Source: Isotricha intestinalis (lineage: Eukaryota > Ciliophora > Litostomatea > Vestibuliferida > Isotrichidae). Taken from it: a DNA stretch of 64,000 nucleotides. The stretch is taken from NCBI GenBank assembly GCA_023807065.1, contig JAJJLU010003476.1, positions 1 through 64,000 on the forward strand. Reading direction: 5' to 3'. The position numbers and the translations under genes were made by a program. This document shows positions 18,482-28,796 of the stretch, in pieces; the stretch's first letter is position 1; each line of letters opens with the position of its first letter. Below the pieces are notes generated by a model, which worked only from the letters and a program-made list of their open reading frames with translations, did not search any database and was not told where the DNA came from.

Positions 18482-19199
18482 CTTAATTCCCAGAAATTGT
18501 TTTTTTGATTATTTGAATCAACTTTTTTAAATTTTAAATTATTAATTTTCTCTTTTAATTTTTCATTTTCAATTTGAAGTTCTTTTATTTCTTCTTTTTT
18601 ATTTTCAATTTCTTTGTTTTTATCTTCAATTTCTTTTTCAATTTTAATTTTGTTTTCTTCCTCTTTTTGTTTTTTTTCAACAGTTTTTTGACTATAATTT
18701 AATTTTTAAAGAATTTACAATTTTTCTGTTAATTCTTTCATTTCATTTTTTAATCTAAAAATGTCATTTCTGTATATCTGATTTTCATTATTAATTCCTT
18801 TATATTTTTCTGTTAATTCTTTCATTTCATTTTTTAATCTAACAATGTCATTTCTGTATATCTGATTTTCATTATCATTTTTATATTTTTTTGTTAATTC
18901 TTTCATTTCATTTTTTAATCTAAGAATGTCATTTCTGTATATCTGATTTTCATTATAAATTCCATTATATTTTTCTTCTAAACTTTTATAATTTTGTTTT
19001 AATTTATCATGTTCATCAAGTAATCCTTTAAAGTTTTTTGTTATTTCTTCATAATCAGCAGATAAGGTTGAATATTTTTCTTCAAATTATTTTTTTATTG
19101 TTTACTTTTTAATGCTTCTTTTTCTCTTTTTTCTTTTTTATAATATTCTGCTATTATTTCTAAATTATTGTTTAATTCTTTTTCATTGTTTTTTTCCAT
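16594..19199 (-). CDS. Coiled-coil/Cys-pair protein whose last quarter is split into about 60 one-codon exons
   Basis: Spliced model of 67 exons, 885 nt, 294 residues. Exon A 19106-19199 starts at ATG 19199. Intron 19080-19105 (26 nt, GT-AG). Exon B 18719-19079 holds three repeats of a 27-28-residue heptad unit (NENQIYRNDI then RLKNEMKELT). Intron 18692-18718 (27 nt, GT-AG). Exon C 18482-18691 continues the coiled coil. The frame then passes through a 1-nt exon at 18457 and the array described separately, ending at TGA 16594-16596. Exons A-C plus the single base give 666 nt, exactly 222 codons, so the one-codon exons fall in phase 0. The C-terminal part has CAKC and, near the end, CKENDPCSSCG, which suggests zinc binding. 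Function unknown. The model rests on sequence alone; no transcript data. Confidence 0.75.
18719..18955 (-). repeat. Three tandem copies of an 81-84 nt coding repeat
   Basis: Near-identical units inside exon B. The shared block reads TGTATATCTG on the + strand at about 18771, 18855 and 18936, giving spacings of 84 and 81 bases. Each unit encodes a 27-28-residue heptad segment, so the repeat length keeps both frame and coiled-coil register. Identity is high, so the duplication is recent or homogenised. Confidence 0.85.
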
Positions 19200-19543
19200 T
19201 TTAAAAAAAATATAAAATAGCTTTAAATAAAAAATATATAATATATTAAAATGAAAATTTTTTTTCTTTGAATAAAAATCTTTTAAAAATATTCAAAATT
19301 TTTTTAAAGCATAAATTGGATATTTATGAAATATATTTAAATTAATATAATCTTTTTTATTTAGTTAATTTATAACAATATATCATTTTATTATTCTTCT
19401 TTCTAAAATAATCAAGTTAAAAGACATATTTTTTTAAAGGATATGATTAAATGAAAATATTATTTATAAAATTAATAAGAAGAATTATGAATAAATTAAT
19501 TAACCAAAGTAAGAAATTGTTAATAATATAAAAGAAAAGTGAA
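19200..19543. other. Intergenic gap
   Basis: Upstream region of the microexon gene and downstream of the tetraspan gene. AT-only sequence; nothing recognised. Confidence 0.4.
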
Positions 19544-20206
19544 TTAAACTTCAATTATATTTAAATCCCCTAAATTTGATGTTTTTTCCTCATTTTTTAA
19601 AATATTATTAATTTTACAAATTGTGATTGAAATATATAAGCAAATAATACAATTAACAAAAGAACTTATAACTCTTAAACCATTTATTAAAACAATTTTA
19701 CTTTCAACCCTCATTTTTTGATATATAAAATATAATTGAATGAAAATAAAAATATCAAAAACATCAATTGCAAAAGTAGTAAAATTAAAAAAATGAAAAA
19801 TAAAAATAATAGTTTTTCTTTGACAACAACATAAACAACAGTTAATACAAAAAATCCAAAAAGTAAAAGTATAAGAAAAAGAAGATATTAAATTAGCAAC
19901 ACATAAATATTTTTTCGTTTCTTTAAATTCATAATGCGAAATATTTTTGTAATAAGTATAATTATTATTAATTTCATTATTTAAATTGAAAGAACAAAAT
20001 AAGCAAAAATAAGGAGAAAAGAATGATACTATTATTATTGCAAATATAGATAAAATACAAAAGCATTTTATTAGAGAAAAAATACAATATGCACAATCAT
20101 CATCATTTTCTGCTTTTCTTCTTGCTTCTTCATATCCATCTTTATTAAAATCTATGGACAATTTTTCAAAGAAAGTTAATTCAGAATACTTTTTATATCT
20201 CGGCAT
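19544..20206 (-). CDS. Cys-rich four-helix membrane protein
   Basis: 220 residues. The N-terminal 45 are polar and charged (FEKLSIDFNKDGYEEARRKA), then four hydrophobic segments lie near residues 45-70, 105-125, 130-160 and 172-200. A cluster ICINCCLCCCQRK after the second segment is likely palmitoylated. The loop between the first two segments has possible N-glycosylation sites (NNYT). No family is recognised; it looks like the many small tetraspan proteins of ciliates. Divergent from the next gene with only about 100 bases between starts. Confidence 0.65.
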   Translation of the reverse strand: MPRYKKYSELTFFEKLSIDFNKDGYEEARRKAENDDDCAYCIFSLIKCFCILSIFAIIIVSFFSPYFCLFCSFNLNNEINNNYTYYKNISHYEFKETKKYLCVANLISSFSYTFTFWIFCINCCLCCCQRKTIIFIFHFFNFTTFAIDVFDIFIFIQLYFIYQKMRVESKIVLINGLRVISSFVNCIICLYISITICKINNILKNEEKTSNLGDLNIIEV

Positions 20207-20303
20207 TTTTTAATCTTTATTTTAATATATTATTTTTTACTCAAATTTTATTATTTTTTTATATATATATCATATAATTTAAAAAATAGATTAGTCAATA
20301 AAA

Positions 20304-21047
20304 ATGTCTTTGGAAAATCATTTTCATAATTTATTAGATGATTTTATTCCTTCATTAACAGATCAATTATTTCGAAATGTTATTTTTTCAGGAGATTTAT
20401 CAGAAATTGAAAATTTTAAACATATTATTCATCCAAATATTTTTAAAAAAGAAGATAAAGAAGAAAATTCAATAAATAATACTAATAATAAAACTATAAA
20501 AAACATTGAAAAAGATTGGAAAAATAAAGATGGAGAATATATAATAAAAAATATGAATAATTTAAATAATAATAATATAATATTTTTATCAAATAATCCT
20601 TTAAAAAATTTTTATAATATAGTTCATTATTTATCATTATATTTTAATATTTATGGTACAAATAGAAATTTTCCTTTATATTTAAATAAAATAATTCAAG
20701 ATAAAAATTATTCTTTAATAACGACTTCTCCAAAATTATTATTATATGATAAAGATTTAACTAATTTTTCTAAATCCCTTGTTACAATCTCAAAAGAAGA
20801 AGAAAAATTATCTAATGAAGAAATTTCAAATTTAAGTTTATTAGTTAAACCTTGGTATATTATTAATTTTAATCAAAATAATGAAAAAGTTTTAAAAGAA
20901 ATTTTTGAAAAATCAAAAAGTAAAAATAAGGTAATTATGAATTATATATATGATAATAATTATAAAAATCAATCAGAAACAATAGAAGATAGTTATTTAA
21001 ACAATATTATTTCTTGGTTAAATAATAATAAAAAATCATTATTATAA
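20304..21047 (+). CDS. Unknown protein, 247 residues
   Basis: Not recognised. The N terminus (NHFHNLLDDFIPSLTDQLF) and the middle (FYNIVHYLSLYFNIYGTNRNFPLYL) are more conserved-looking, with aromatic residues and helical pattern, separated by an Asn/Lys-rich linker at about 50-90. No membrane segment or zinc motif. The absence of stops over 248 codons in AT-rich DNA and typical codon use support a real gene. Confidence 0.6.
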   Translation: MSLENHFHNLLDDFIPSLTDQLFRNVIFSGDLSEIENFKHIIHPNIFKKEDKEENSINNTNNKTIKNIEKDWKNKDGEYIIKNMNNLNNNNIIFLSNNPLKNFYNIVHYLSLYFNIYGTNRNFPLYLNKIIQDKNYSLITTSPKLLLYDKDLTNFSKSLVTISKEEEKLSNEEISNLSLLVKPWYIINFNQNNEKVLKEIFEKSKSKNKVIMNYIYDNNYKNQSETIEDSYLNNIISWLNNNKKSLL

Positions 21048-21330
21048 TTGTGAAATTAGTAAAATTATTAAATAATTTTTATAATTAAAAAAAAATTATA
21101 TGTCAAATTTTTTCCAATAAAATTAAATTATATATTATTAATTTTTCATTTGAATTAACTTTATATATTATAATTAAAAAAAAAAAAAATAAAATTGATA
21201 ATTCTAAAGAACAATATTAATTAATTTTACTTTTGATTTTTTTATTTAAATATAAAGAAGAAATTCATGTTAATTAATCTATAATGATTTTAATTTTTTG
21301 CAAATAATTAATTAATTTAATTCAAAGAAG

Positions 21331-21636
21331 ATGAATTTTCAAACTTTTTTATTTTCATTTACTATATTTATTCTTGCAACAATAATTATATATATTATAC
21401 AATATTGGTTTATATAGAGGTAAAATATAATATATTATATTAATTTATTATAGCCTTTTTTAAATGAAAATAGTTCTTTAAAAAAATATTTCTTTTTACC
21501 AAGATGTTTCAAATTTATTATTCCTAGAATTATTTTTTGTGGAATAATTACACTTGGATTTTTCTTAGTTAATTTTTCTAAAAAATATAAATTAAAAAAT
21601 AAAACAAAAACAATCACAGAAAAGAAAACTCAATAA
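21331..21636 (+). CDS. Possible small two-exon membrane protein, junction unresolved
   Basis: From ATG 21331 a hydrophobic segment is encoded (MNFQTFLFSFTIFILATIII). The frame meets TAG at 21415. From 21454 to TAA at 21634 the same frame is again clearly coding (PFLNENSSLKKYFFLPRC, then a second hydrophobic stretch GIITLGFFLVNFS and a basic tail). An intron-like GT-AG piece lies at 21420-21453 (34 nt), but its removal does not join the frames. A 66-nt GT-AG intron at 21408-21473 does join them in frame but loses the PFLN part. A one-base indel is another option. Confidence 0.4.
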
Positions 21637-21893
21637 ATTTTAATATATTAAATAATTCATTTAAATTTTATTTAAAATATATTTAAAATAAAAATTAAAT
21701 AAGTTATTTAATTATTTTTTGGGTTTTTCTCAGGTTATATTTCATAATTAAAATCAGAACAATTAAAAATAATTTTATATATTTTAAAATAAAAATTCAA
21801 TACATTTGTTTTCCAAAAAAAACACATTTTTTATATCTAAAACCAATAAACAAAATTAAAATTTCTCTAATCACAAATTAATTACATTAAAAA

Positions 21894-23444
21894 TTATTTA
21901 TTTTTCATTTTTTCTTCTTCATCTTCACCAAATTTATGTCTTAATTCATTAAAATCAATTTGATATTGTTCAACAAATTGACTTTGTCTTCTTTTACCTT
22001 TTTTTATTTCTTTCAATTTAAAATCATTCTTACCCTCATTTTTCTGTTGATTTATATTTTGATTATTGGAATTTGTATTTTTATATGAAGAACTATCATC
22101 ATCATCTTCTTCTAAAATATCATTATTATATTCTTGAATAGCTTGATCTAAATAATAATCTAATTTCATATATTTTTTATTAATAATTCTTAAATCATCA
22201 CAATGATATAAGCTTTCAAAATAATAAGCAACAAATAATAATTCATAATCTTTTTCAGCATCATAATAAGGAAGAATAGGAATTCCATTATCTAAATGAT
22301 AAGCAAAAGCCATAACAGAATTATCAACAATTAAAATATTTTTAACATCAAATCCTTCGAAAATATCTAAATCTTTAATATAGAAATCTTTTCCATTTAA
22401 TTTAACATCAATACAATTACTTCTATATAATCGATTATAAAAATATTTATTTTCAGGATCTAAAAAATTTAAAACAGCATCAGCATAAGAAGAATGAGAT
22501 GCAGTATAAATAACAATAGTATATAATTTACTTATTCTTTTTATTGCTTCTTCCCAATGAGGACGAATATTAACTCCTATTTTTGCTATTTTTTTAGAAG
22601 GAGTTATTATTGAAATTATATTTTTCTCATTTTTATAATTTGATATATTTATTACTCCATGAATTAATGTTTCATCTAAATCAAATACTGCTAATTTATC
22701 TTTTTTATCTCTATTATTTATTTTCACTTTATTTGGTTTTGAAGCTTTATTCTTATTCTCTTTTAATTCTACTATTATTCTCATACAATTTTTAGTATAT
22801 TCATAAAAATTATGTATTTCTATTGTATTTGTTAAACTTTTTGCTTCTTCTTCTAATGAATTGAAATATGAAGTTTTTAATATTTTTCCAATGTTTAGTA
22901 AGGATATATCTGAATTTTTTTTTTTTGGATTTTCATTTAAATTTGATTTTGATTTTTTATATTTTTTATAATCTTTAGTATTTTTATTTATTGATATTGA
23001 ATAATTTGAATTTGTAAAATTCATTGTTTTGTTTGTTATATATTTTTTCATTTCATTATTTTTTTTGATTGATTCTATTAAAGAATCATAAATATCATTA
23101 AGTAAAAGCAAGCTATGATTTAAATGTTTTGATTTACTTCTTCTTAAAAATGCATTTTTTTTATCTTTTTTTTTCGTCTTTTTTGTTGGAGAATTACTTT
23201 CTGAATTTGAATTTTCTTTTCGAGGTATAAAATTCTTTTTTGAATTTTCAATTTTTGAATTTTTATTTTCTAATGATAAATTTGGTTCATTTCTGGGAGA
23301 ATTTGGAAGAGATTTTTCTCTATAATTTTTGACTTCTGATAATAAAGGAATTGATATTTTAATTGGAGTAAATAATTTCTTTTTTGTTTGATTTATTTTT
23401 GAACTTGAGAATCCTATTTTTCCTCCTTGATTATTATAAATCAT
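21894..23444 (-). CDS. FCP/SCP-type protein phosphatase (HAD family, NIF domain)
   Basis: 516 residues. The N-terminal 235 are Ser/Lys/Asn-rich and look disordered. The catalytic domain at about 250-440 carries VFDLDETLIHG (nucleophile D255, D257), NIRPHWEEAI, YTASHSSYADAVL (Thr/Ser motif II), FYNRLYRSNC, KDLDIFEGFDVKNILIVDNS (motif IV Asp) and a Y/F-rich end. This is the CTD small phosphatase pattern. These enzymes remove phosphate from Ser in RNA polymerase II CTD or other proteins, and ciliates encode many copies. The substrate is not predictable. The C-terminal 60 residues are acidic then basic. Confidence 0.88.
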   Translation of the reverse strand: MIYNNQGGKIGFSSSKINQTKKKLFTPIKISIPLLSEVKNYREKSLPNSPRNEPNLSLENKNSKIENSKKNFIPRKENSNSESNSPTKKTKKKDKKNAFLRRSKSKHLNHSLLLLNDIYDSLIESIKKNNEMKKYITNKTMNFTNSNYSISINKNTKDYKKYKKSKSNLNENPKKKNSDISLLNIGKILKTSYFNSLEEEAKSLTNTIEIHNFYEYTKNCMRIIVELKENKNKASKPNKVKINNRDKKDKLAVFDLDETLIHGVINISNYKNEKNIISIITPSKKIAKIGVNIRPHWEEAIKRISKLYTIVIYTASHSSYADAVLNFLDPENKYFYNRLYRSNCIDVKLNGKDFYIKDLDIFEGFDVKNILIVDNSVMAFAYHLDNGIPILPYYDAEKDYELLFVAYYFESLYHCDDLRIINKKYMKLDYYLDQAIQEYNNDILEEDDDDSSSYKNTNSNNQNINQQKNEGKNDFKLKEIKKGKRRQSQFVEQYQIDFNELRHKFGEDEEEKMKNK

Positions 23445-23698
23445 TTTTTTTAATTTTATAATTTAATTTAATATAAATTTTATATATGATTATGTTCAAT
23501 AAAAAAAATTTAAATATACAATTTATTACTTTTTAAAATTTATTGGTTATTTTCAAAACATTAATTATTTACAAAAAATAATATTTAATATATTAAATAT
23601 AATATTATAACTTGAAATATCAAGAACTTATAAAAAACAAATTTATAACAATTAATCATATAATATTCTTTAAACCAAAGAACAAAAAATACTTTTTT

Positions 23699-24571
23699 TT
23701 ATTTCCTACTTTGAAATTCATCATTATCAAAAGCTTCTGTTAATTTATTTTTCATTTCATCAATAAAATAATTTTCTTTAATAGATATTTCAAAATGATT
23801 AATTTTAAATTCATCACAAATTTGACTAATTTTACAATTAATATTATTATTTAAATCATATTTATTTCCAATGAAAATAACATGACTTAAACTAATATTA
23901 CTACCATTATTTATTTCAGATTTTAAATAATTTTCAAAAATATTAATTCCAAAATCAATGGAATTTTCATTATTCATATCATAAAAAATTAAAAAATAAT
24001 CTATTTGTCTTTTTAATTCTTCTTTAATATCATTAATATTATTAATAATAGCAATATTTAAATGATAAGTTCTTTCTCCCTTAATAGCTTTACAAATAAA
24101 TCTTTCTTCTTCATTAATATTTGTAGGAATATATTTTTCATTAAAAGAATTATCTTTTAATTTATTTGCATAACTTGTTTTTCCAACTTCTTTATCACCA
24201 AATATTATAATATTTACTGAAGTTCTATTTAAAAAAACTGATCTTCTTCCATGAGTTTTTTTAGTTATTTTACTTCTTAATTTTACATTTAATTTGTTTG
24301 TTTCTTTTGATGAAACACTTACATTGTGATTTTTCTCTATTGAATGTACAGTACTTTTATCTGCTGGATCATTTCTTTTTGTATGTTTTTCACTATTTAA
24401 TATTAATTTCCTTTGATTTGTAGCTTCTGATGTATATTTTTTTTTAAATAATTTATCATCTATATTCTTTTCTTCTTCTTCTTTTTCTTCTTCCATGTTT
24501 ACTTTTACCACTTTTTTATTATTTTCTATATCTTCTTTGTTTTTACATATACATATTGGCACACTTCCCAT
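23699..24571 (-). CDS. N-acylated Ras-like GTPase with degenerate switch II
   Basis: 290 residues. It begins MGSVPICICKN: Gly2 and two Cys, a probable myristoyl/palmitoyl membrane anchor. Residues 8-115 are charged and disordered. The GTPase-like domain at about 122-285 has a good P-loop (GDKEVGKTS), a plausible switch I Thr, and GNKYD as the NKxD guanine motif. The DxxG switch II motif is absent (strand IAIINNIND instead), so nucleotide hydrolysis is doubtful. It carries an N-terminal acyl site instead of a C-terminal prenyl site. Role unknown. Confidence 0.7.
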   Translation of the reverse strand: MGSVPICICKNKEDIENNKKVVKVNMEEEKEEEEKNIDDKLFKKKYTSEATNQRKLILNSEKHTKRNDPADKSTVHSIEKNHNVSVSSKETNKLNVKLRSKITKKTHGRRSVFLNRTSVNIIIFGDKEVGKTSYANKLKDNSFNEKYIPTNINEEERFICKAIKGERTYHLNIAIINNINDIKEELKRQIDYFLIFYDMNNENSIDFGINIFENYLKSEINNGSNISLSHVIFIGNKYDLNNNINCKISQICDEFKINHFEISIKENYFIDEMKNKLTEAFDNDEFQSRK

Positions 24572-25033
24572 CTCAATTTTTATATTTTTTATTTTTTTTT
24601 TTAATATTAATATTTATAATTTTTGGTTTTTCAAAAAGTAATTAATTTTTTATTTTCAACTAAAATATATAATCTTTTTTATAATTTATATAAATTATTT
24701 ATCCAAATAATAAAATTTAAACTCTTTAACAAATGGATATCTTATTTTAATATTTTTCATATTATTATCATTGAACAATAATTTTAATGAGAAAACATTT
24801 AAAAGATAAGAATAATTATAAAATTTTTTAATCTATTTATATTTTAATTATAGATATTCCTTAAATATAAATATTTAAAAACTATTTTCCTTAAAACTAC
24901 ATGTTTTAATACTCAAATAAAATATATTTTATTTAAGAATATTACTTATATATATTTATTCATAAATAATAAATATATTTTTAAGCTAAAATTTAAGGTA
25001 AAAAAATATTAACATAAGTTGTACAATAAAAAT
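24572..25033. other. Intergenic gap
   Basis: About 460 bases of AT-rich sequence between two minus-strand genes. No coding frame, repeat or RNA gene recognised. Confidence 0.4.
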
Positions 25034-27103
25034 TTATTTTTCATTTGGAGCTTTAATTAATTGAAAATTATTTAAATTTTGATTTGAATTTTTTAATCTA
25101 TTTATAAAAGGAGAATTTGTTATAGAAGAATCTTCATTATTCTTTTCACTAATACTTTTATTTCCATTATAATTTAATTTAAAATTTCTTCTTCTTCCAG
25201 TAATAAAACCATCTTTTTCTTCATCTATTTGAACTTTTAATTTATTTTTTCCACTAAAACTTAATTTTAATTTATCTGATAATTGTCTTTTTTTAAAATC
25301 TAATTCTACTTTAATTGAATTATTTTGTCCTGAACAATGTTTTTTAGTAAAAAATTGAGATTTAAATTTCTCTATTTGATTATTATTATTTAAATCAATT
25401 AAATATTTTAAAATATGTCTTTGCTTTATAATTGATTCATTTAAGTTATTATTTATTTTATTTTGAATATTCATTAATTCTGATAATTTTGAATTTAAAG
25501 GAGCTAATTTGTTAAAAGAAAGTTCAAAGCTTTTTAAATTTTCTTCAATTTTATTTATGACTTCTTTTAAAATATCATCAACTGGAATAGTATAAGATTC
25601 ATCTATTTTATCAAAATCCATAAAATTTTTACCGTCATTATTTAAAAATAATAATAATATTAAAATATGTTTAACAGCTTCAATTCTTTGTATTTTATTT
25701 TCACTTTCTTTTTCTCTTATTATTAAATATTTTCTTATATTTAATAAATCTCTTATAACTTTAATACCTTTTAAATATTGATTTTCATTTGAATTTAATC
25801 TTTTCATTTTTATAAAAACTTTTTTTTCAGATTGAGTTAAAACTAAATAATTCATTAAAGTAACAAATAATTTACTAATTAGAATATAACCACAAATAGT
25901 AGTTATTATAGAAACAATTCTTCCCCAACTTGTTCTTGGATAAATATCTCCATAACAAACTCCGAAAGACATCATAATTGAAGTCCAAAAAGAATCTAAA
26001 AAAGAATCAAAGTATAATTCTTTATTATTTTTAAGTGATAAATTTTTATTATATGTTAAATATTCTGTTGTTCTTAATAATATTGAAAAAAAAAAAATTG
26101 AAGATATTATTAATACTATTAAATATATAAATGAATATTCTTTTATTCTACATTGTAATACAAATAAATGTCCGATATTTGAAGATAATGTTTTTGAAAT
26201 ATTTTTTGCTATTGAATTATTCCATTTACTATAAAAACTAGAATATTTCAGAAAAAAAATAATTTTAAATAAAGAAATACAAAAAAATAAATTTGATAAA
26301 TTTACAAAATATATTATATTTGATGTTTCTTTTACATAAATTGGATTTATAAAAGGTGGAAAAAAAATTCCTATAAATATAAAATCAAATATTCTGCCTT
26401 TAAAAGGATAATTCGATTTTCCAATCATTTTTATATATAATTCTCTTTTTATTAATATAATTTCACATAAAATTACATTGAGTAAATTAAATATTCTTAA
26501 AGTATTCTCTAATTGAGAACATTTTCTTTTTTTTATTTTTTCAATTCTAATATCAATTTTTATTTTTTCTTCTTCTAAAATTTTATCAGTTAAATTTCTT
26601 GATTTATGATGAACAATAATTTCAAATATTAAAAAAATAAAAATTAAAAATATTATAATTCTATGAATAAATTTGATTTTATGTGAAATTTTTCCTTTTA
26701 ATGTTCTTTTATCAAATTCAGCAAAAAGTTCAGTTAAGAAAATAGGATTTAAGGATTTTTTTTTATTATTATCATCAATATTAAAATCATTTAAGGAAGT
26801 AGGAATACAAATAAAATTTTTTTTATTATTTCTTTTTTTACTATTATTTAAATATTTTAATTCATGTTTTATTTGAGGAATATTTTTTATTTCATTATTT
26901 TTATTTGTCACTATTTCATTTCTATAAAAATTACCAAAAATACTTGTTTTTGTTTTATGATAAAACATTTTTGATTTAATATCATAATAATCTAAATTTA
27001 AAAATTCATTTCTATCAGATTTTTCTAATAAATTTTCTGATGAATTTTCATATTTTGATTTTATTATTGCTAATTTATTAAATTTATTCTTTGTGTCTTC
27101 CAT
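25034..27103 (-). CDS. SK-type (small-conductance) potassium channel-like protein
   Basis: 689 residues. A long cytosolic N terminus (about 1-140) is followed by six hydrophobic segments, a pore loop and a Lys-rich helix after S6 resembling the calmodulin-binding part of SK channels (LTQSEKKVFIKMKR). The pore region reads SFWTSIMMSFGVCYGDIYP, near residues 372-390. The selectivity filter is CYG (C383) where K+ channels have GYG. S6 contains ICGYILISKLFVTLMNYLV. Ciliates carry many SK-like genes for membrane excitability. Identity as a channel is good; ion selectivity is uncertain because of the Cys. Confidence 0.8.
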   Translation of the reverse strand: MEDTKNKFNKLAIIKSKYENSSENLLEKSDRNEFLNLDYYDIKSKMFYHKTKTSIFGNFYRNEIVTNKNNEIKNIPQIKHELKYLNNSKKRNNKKNFICIPTSLNDFNIDDNNKKKSLNPIFLTELFAEFDKRTLKGKISHKIKFIHRIIIFLIFIFLIFEIIVHHKSRNLTDKILEEEKIKIDIRIEKIKKRKCSQLENTLRIFNLLNVILCEIILIKRELYIKMIGKSNYPFKGRIFDFIFIGIFFPPFINPIYVKETSNIIYFVNLSNLFFCISLFKIIFFLKYSSFYSKWNNSIAKNISKTLSSNIGHLFVLQCRIKEYSFIYLIVLIISSIFFFSILLRTTEYLTYNKNLSLKNNKELYFDSFLDSFWTSIMMSFGVCYGDIYPRTSWGRIVSIITTICGYILISKLFVTLMNYLVLTQSEKKVFIKMKRLNSNENQYLKGIKVIRDLLNIRKYLIIREKESENKIQRIEAVKHILILLLFLNNDGKNFMDFDKIDESYTIPVDDILKEVINKIEENLKSFELSFNKLAPLNSKLSELMNIQNKINNNLNESIIKQRHILKYLIDLNNNNQIEKFKSQFFTKKHCSGQNNSIKVELDFKKRQLSDKLKLSFSGKNKLKVQIDEEKDGFITGRRRNFKLNYNGNKSISEKNNEDSSITNSPFINRLKNSNQNLNNFQLIKAPNEK

Positions 27104-27931
27104 AAAATTTTTTTTAATTTGTTTTTTAAATATTAGTTTTCAAATTAAATAAATTTCATATTTTTTTATTAAAGAAAAAAAAATAAACGGCTATTAATAT
27201 ATGATAAAAGCTCAATTATTAAATTAACATATCCAATTTCATAAATATTTAATTTATTTAATAATTTAAGATAAATCCATCATATCTTTATTTTCATTAT
27301 TAAGATTATTATTATTATTTTTATCTTTTTTATAGAACTATTAAATTATTTCATATATATTAAATTTATAAAATAAAAATTAAATGATATTCTGATTAAT
27401 ATCTTTATTTTCATTATAAATATTATTATTAAAATGAGTATATCTAATATCATATATTACTATTTAAAAGATTATTAGAAAATTAAAACTATTAAATAAT
27501 TCAATATCACTTATATCAAAAGCTATTTCTTTTTAATTTCAATTTAAGAGATTATTGTGTCTTCCAACATATCTAAAAATAGTAAATCTTTTATTACATT
27601 AATTTAATAATAAGTATTATTATGAATAGGACTTTCATTTAATGATAAATTTTTAATTTATTTCAATTTAATAAACATTATATCACTACTTTTATTTTTT
27701 CTTAAATATAATTCTTTTAAATTTGGAAATATTTATAATCTCTTAAAGAATTTAAATTATTAATCTTAAAGATATGATTGGTAAGTTTGACATGAAATAT
27801 TTTTAAAAATAGAAATATCATCTAATTCTAATTATATTTTTAAGAGTATTTATTTTATCATTTTTTAATCTCTTTTTTTGACATTTTATTATTTTGTTAA
27901 TTATTTATTCAATAAAAAAATAATTTAATTT
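27104..27931. pseudogene. Gene-free stretch with decayed repeat-like coding remnants
   Basis: On the minus strand, 27230-27840 contains short phrases such as NNENKDMMDLS and YNENKDINQNI, where the same ATCTTTATTTTCATTAT word (+ strand) recurs near 27280 and 27400. Stops occur in all frames and no ATG-to-stop frame of size exists. It looks like a decayed tandem-repeat or leucine-rich-repeat gene. The call is weak and could reflect low complexity alone. Confidence 0.3.
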
Positions 27932-28585
27932 ATGGGTCTTAATATTTGTTTAGAAACAAATAATGATTTAGTTGTTAAAAAAGATTTACTATGCCAAGAT
28001 GAAAATAATAGAAAAAAATTAATAGGAAATATTAATAATAATAATTTAATTATGACTCAAGAAATAAATAAAGAAGAAGATAATTTAGATTTAATTAATA
28101 ATATTCAAGAAAAATTAGATGAAAATTTTAATAAAAATAATAATGATGAAAATCAATTAAAAACAAATGTTAATAATAGAACAAAAGATAATGAAAAAAT
28201 TTATATTTCTGATAAAATTTCTGTTAATAGTATTATTCCAGAACAAAAATTGCATTCTAAAAATAATAATGAAATAATGTTTTTAGGTGAACTTGAAAAA
28301 ATTGAAGAAAATAATATTATTTCTTATTTTGCAACTTTAAATAGATTAAAAATTAATTTTTATGAAAATAAATCTCAATTTATTTCTATGAAAAAACCTA
28401 ATTATATTATTGAATTAAACAAAATTAAAAATGCTGATATGATTAAAGAAAATAATAATAAATTATTATTATGTATTATCATGTTTGAAAATAATGAAAA
28501 AATAAAATTTCAAACAAAAACAAATACAAAATTATTTAAATGGTTATGTGTTTTAAATTATTTCATTCATAAAAGTCAAATATAA
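27932..28585 (+). CDS. N-acylated PH-like domain protein (paralogue 1)
   Basis: 217 residues starting MGLNICLE: Gly2 and Cys6, a likely myristoyl/palmitoyl site. Residues 10-95 are Asn/Lys-rich linker. From about 95 (SVNSIIPEQKL) a domain with seven short strands and a final helix ending in FKWLCVLNYFI fits a pleckstrin-homology fold, where a Trp in the C-terminal helix is typical. It is clearly related to the protein at 28797-29723, which shares SxIPExKL, a G-L-K/N-strand, K-P-x-x-x-I-x-L-N and W-x-C-x-x-N-Y-F. A membrane-attached adaptor is inferred; ligand unknown. Confidence 0.65.
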   Translation: MGLNICLETNNDLVVKKDLLCQDENNRKKLIGNINNNNLIMTQEINKEEDNLDLINNIQEKLDENFNKNNNDENQLKTNVNNRTKDNEKIYISDKISVNSIIPEQKLHSKNNNEIMFLGELEKIEENNIISYFATLNRLKINFYENKSQFISMKKPNYIIELNKIKNADMIKENNNKLLLCIIMFENNEKIKFQTKTNTKLFKWLCVLNYFIHKSQI

Positions 28586-28796
28586 ATAAATAATCATATT
28601 AAATAACAATATAACAAATTTTAATTGTATTTAAAATATTTAAATATAAAAAATTTATTAATATGTAATTATAATGTTAAGAAAAAAATAAAATAAAAAT
28701 AAATAATCTTTATATGAAAAAGAATAGAAGAAGTAAATTTAAGAAACAATTCATTTACTAATTATTTAAAATATATAAATTATATTTTTAAATATT

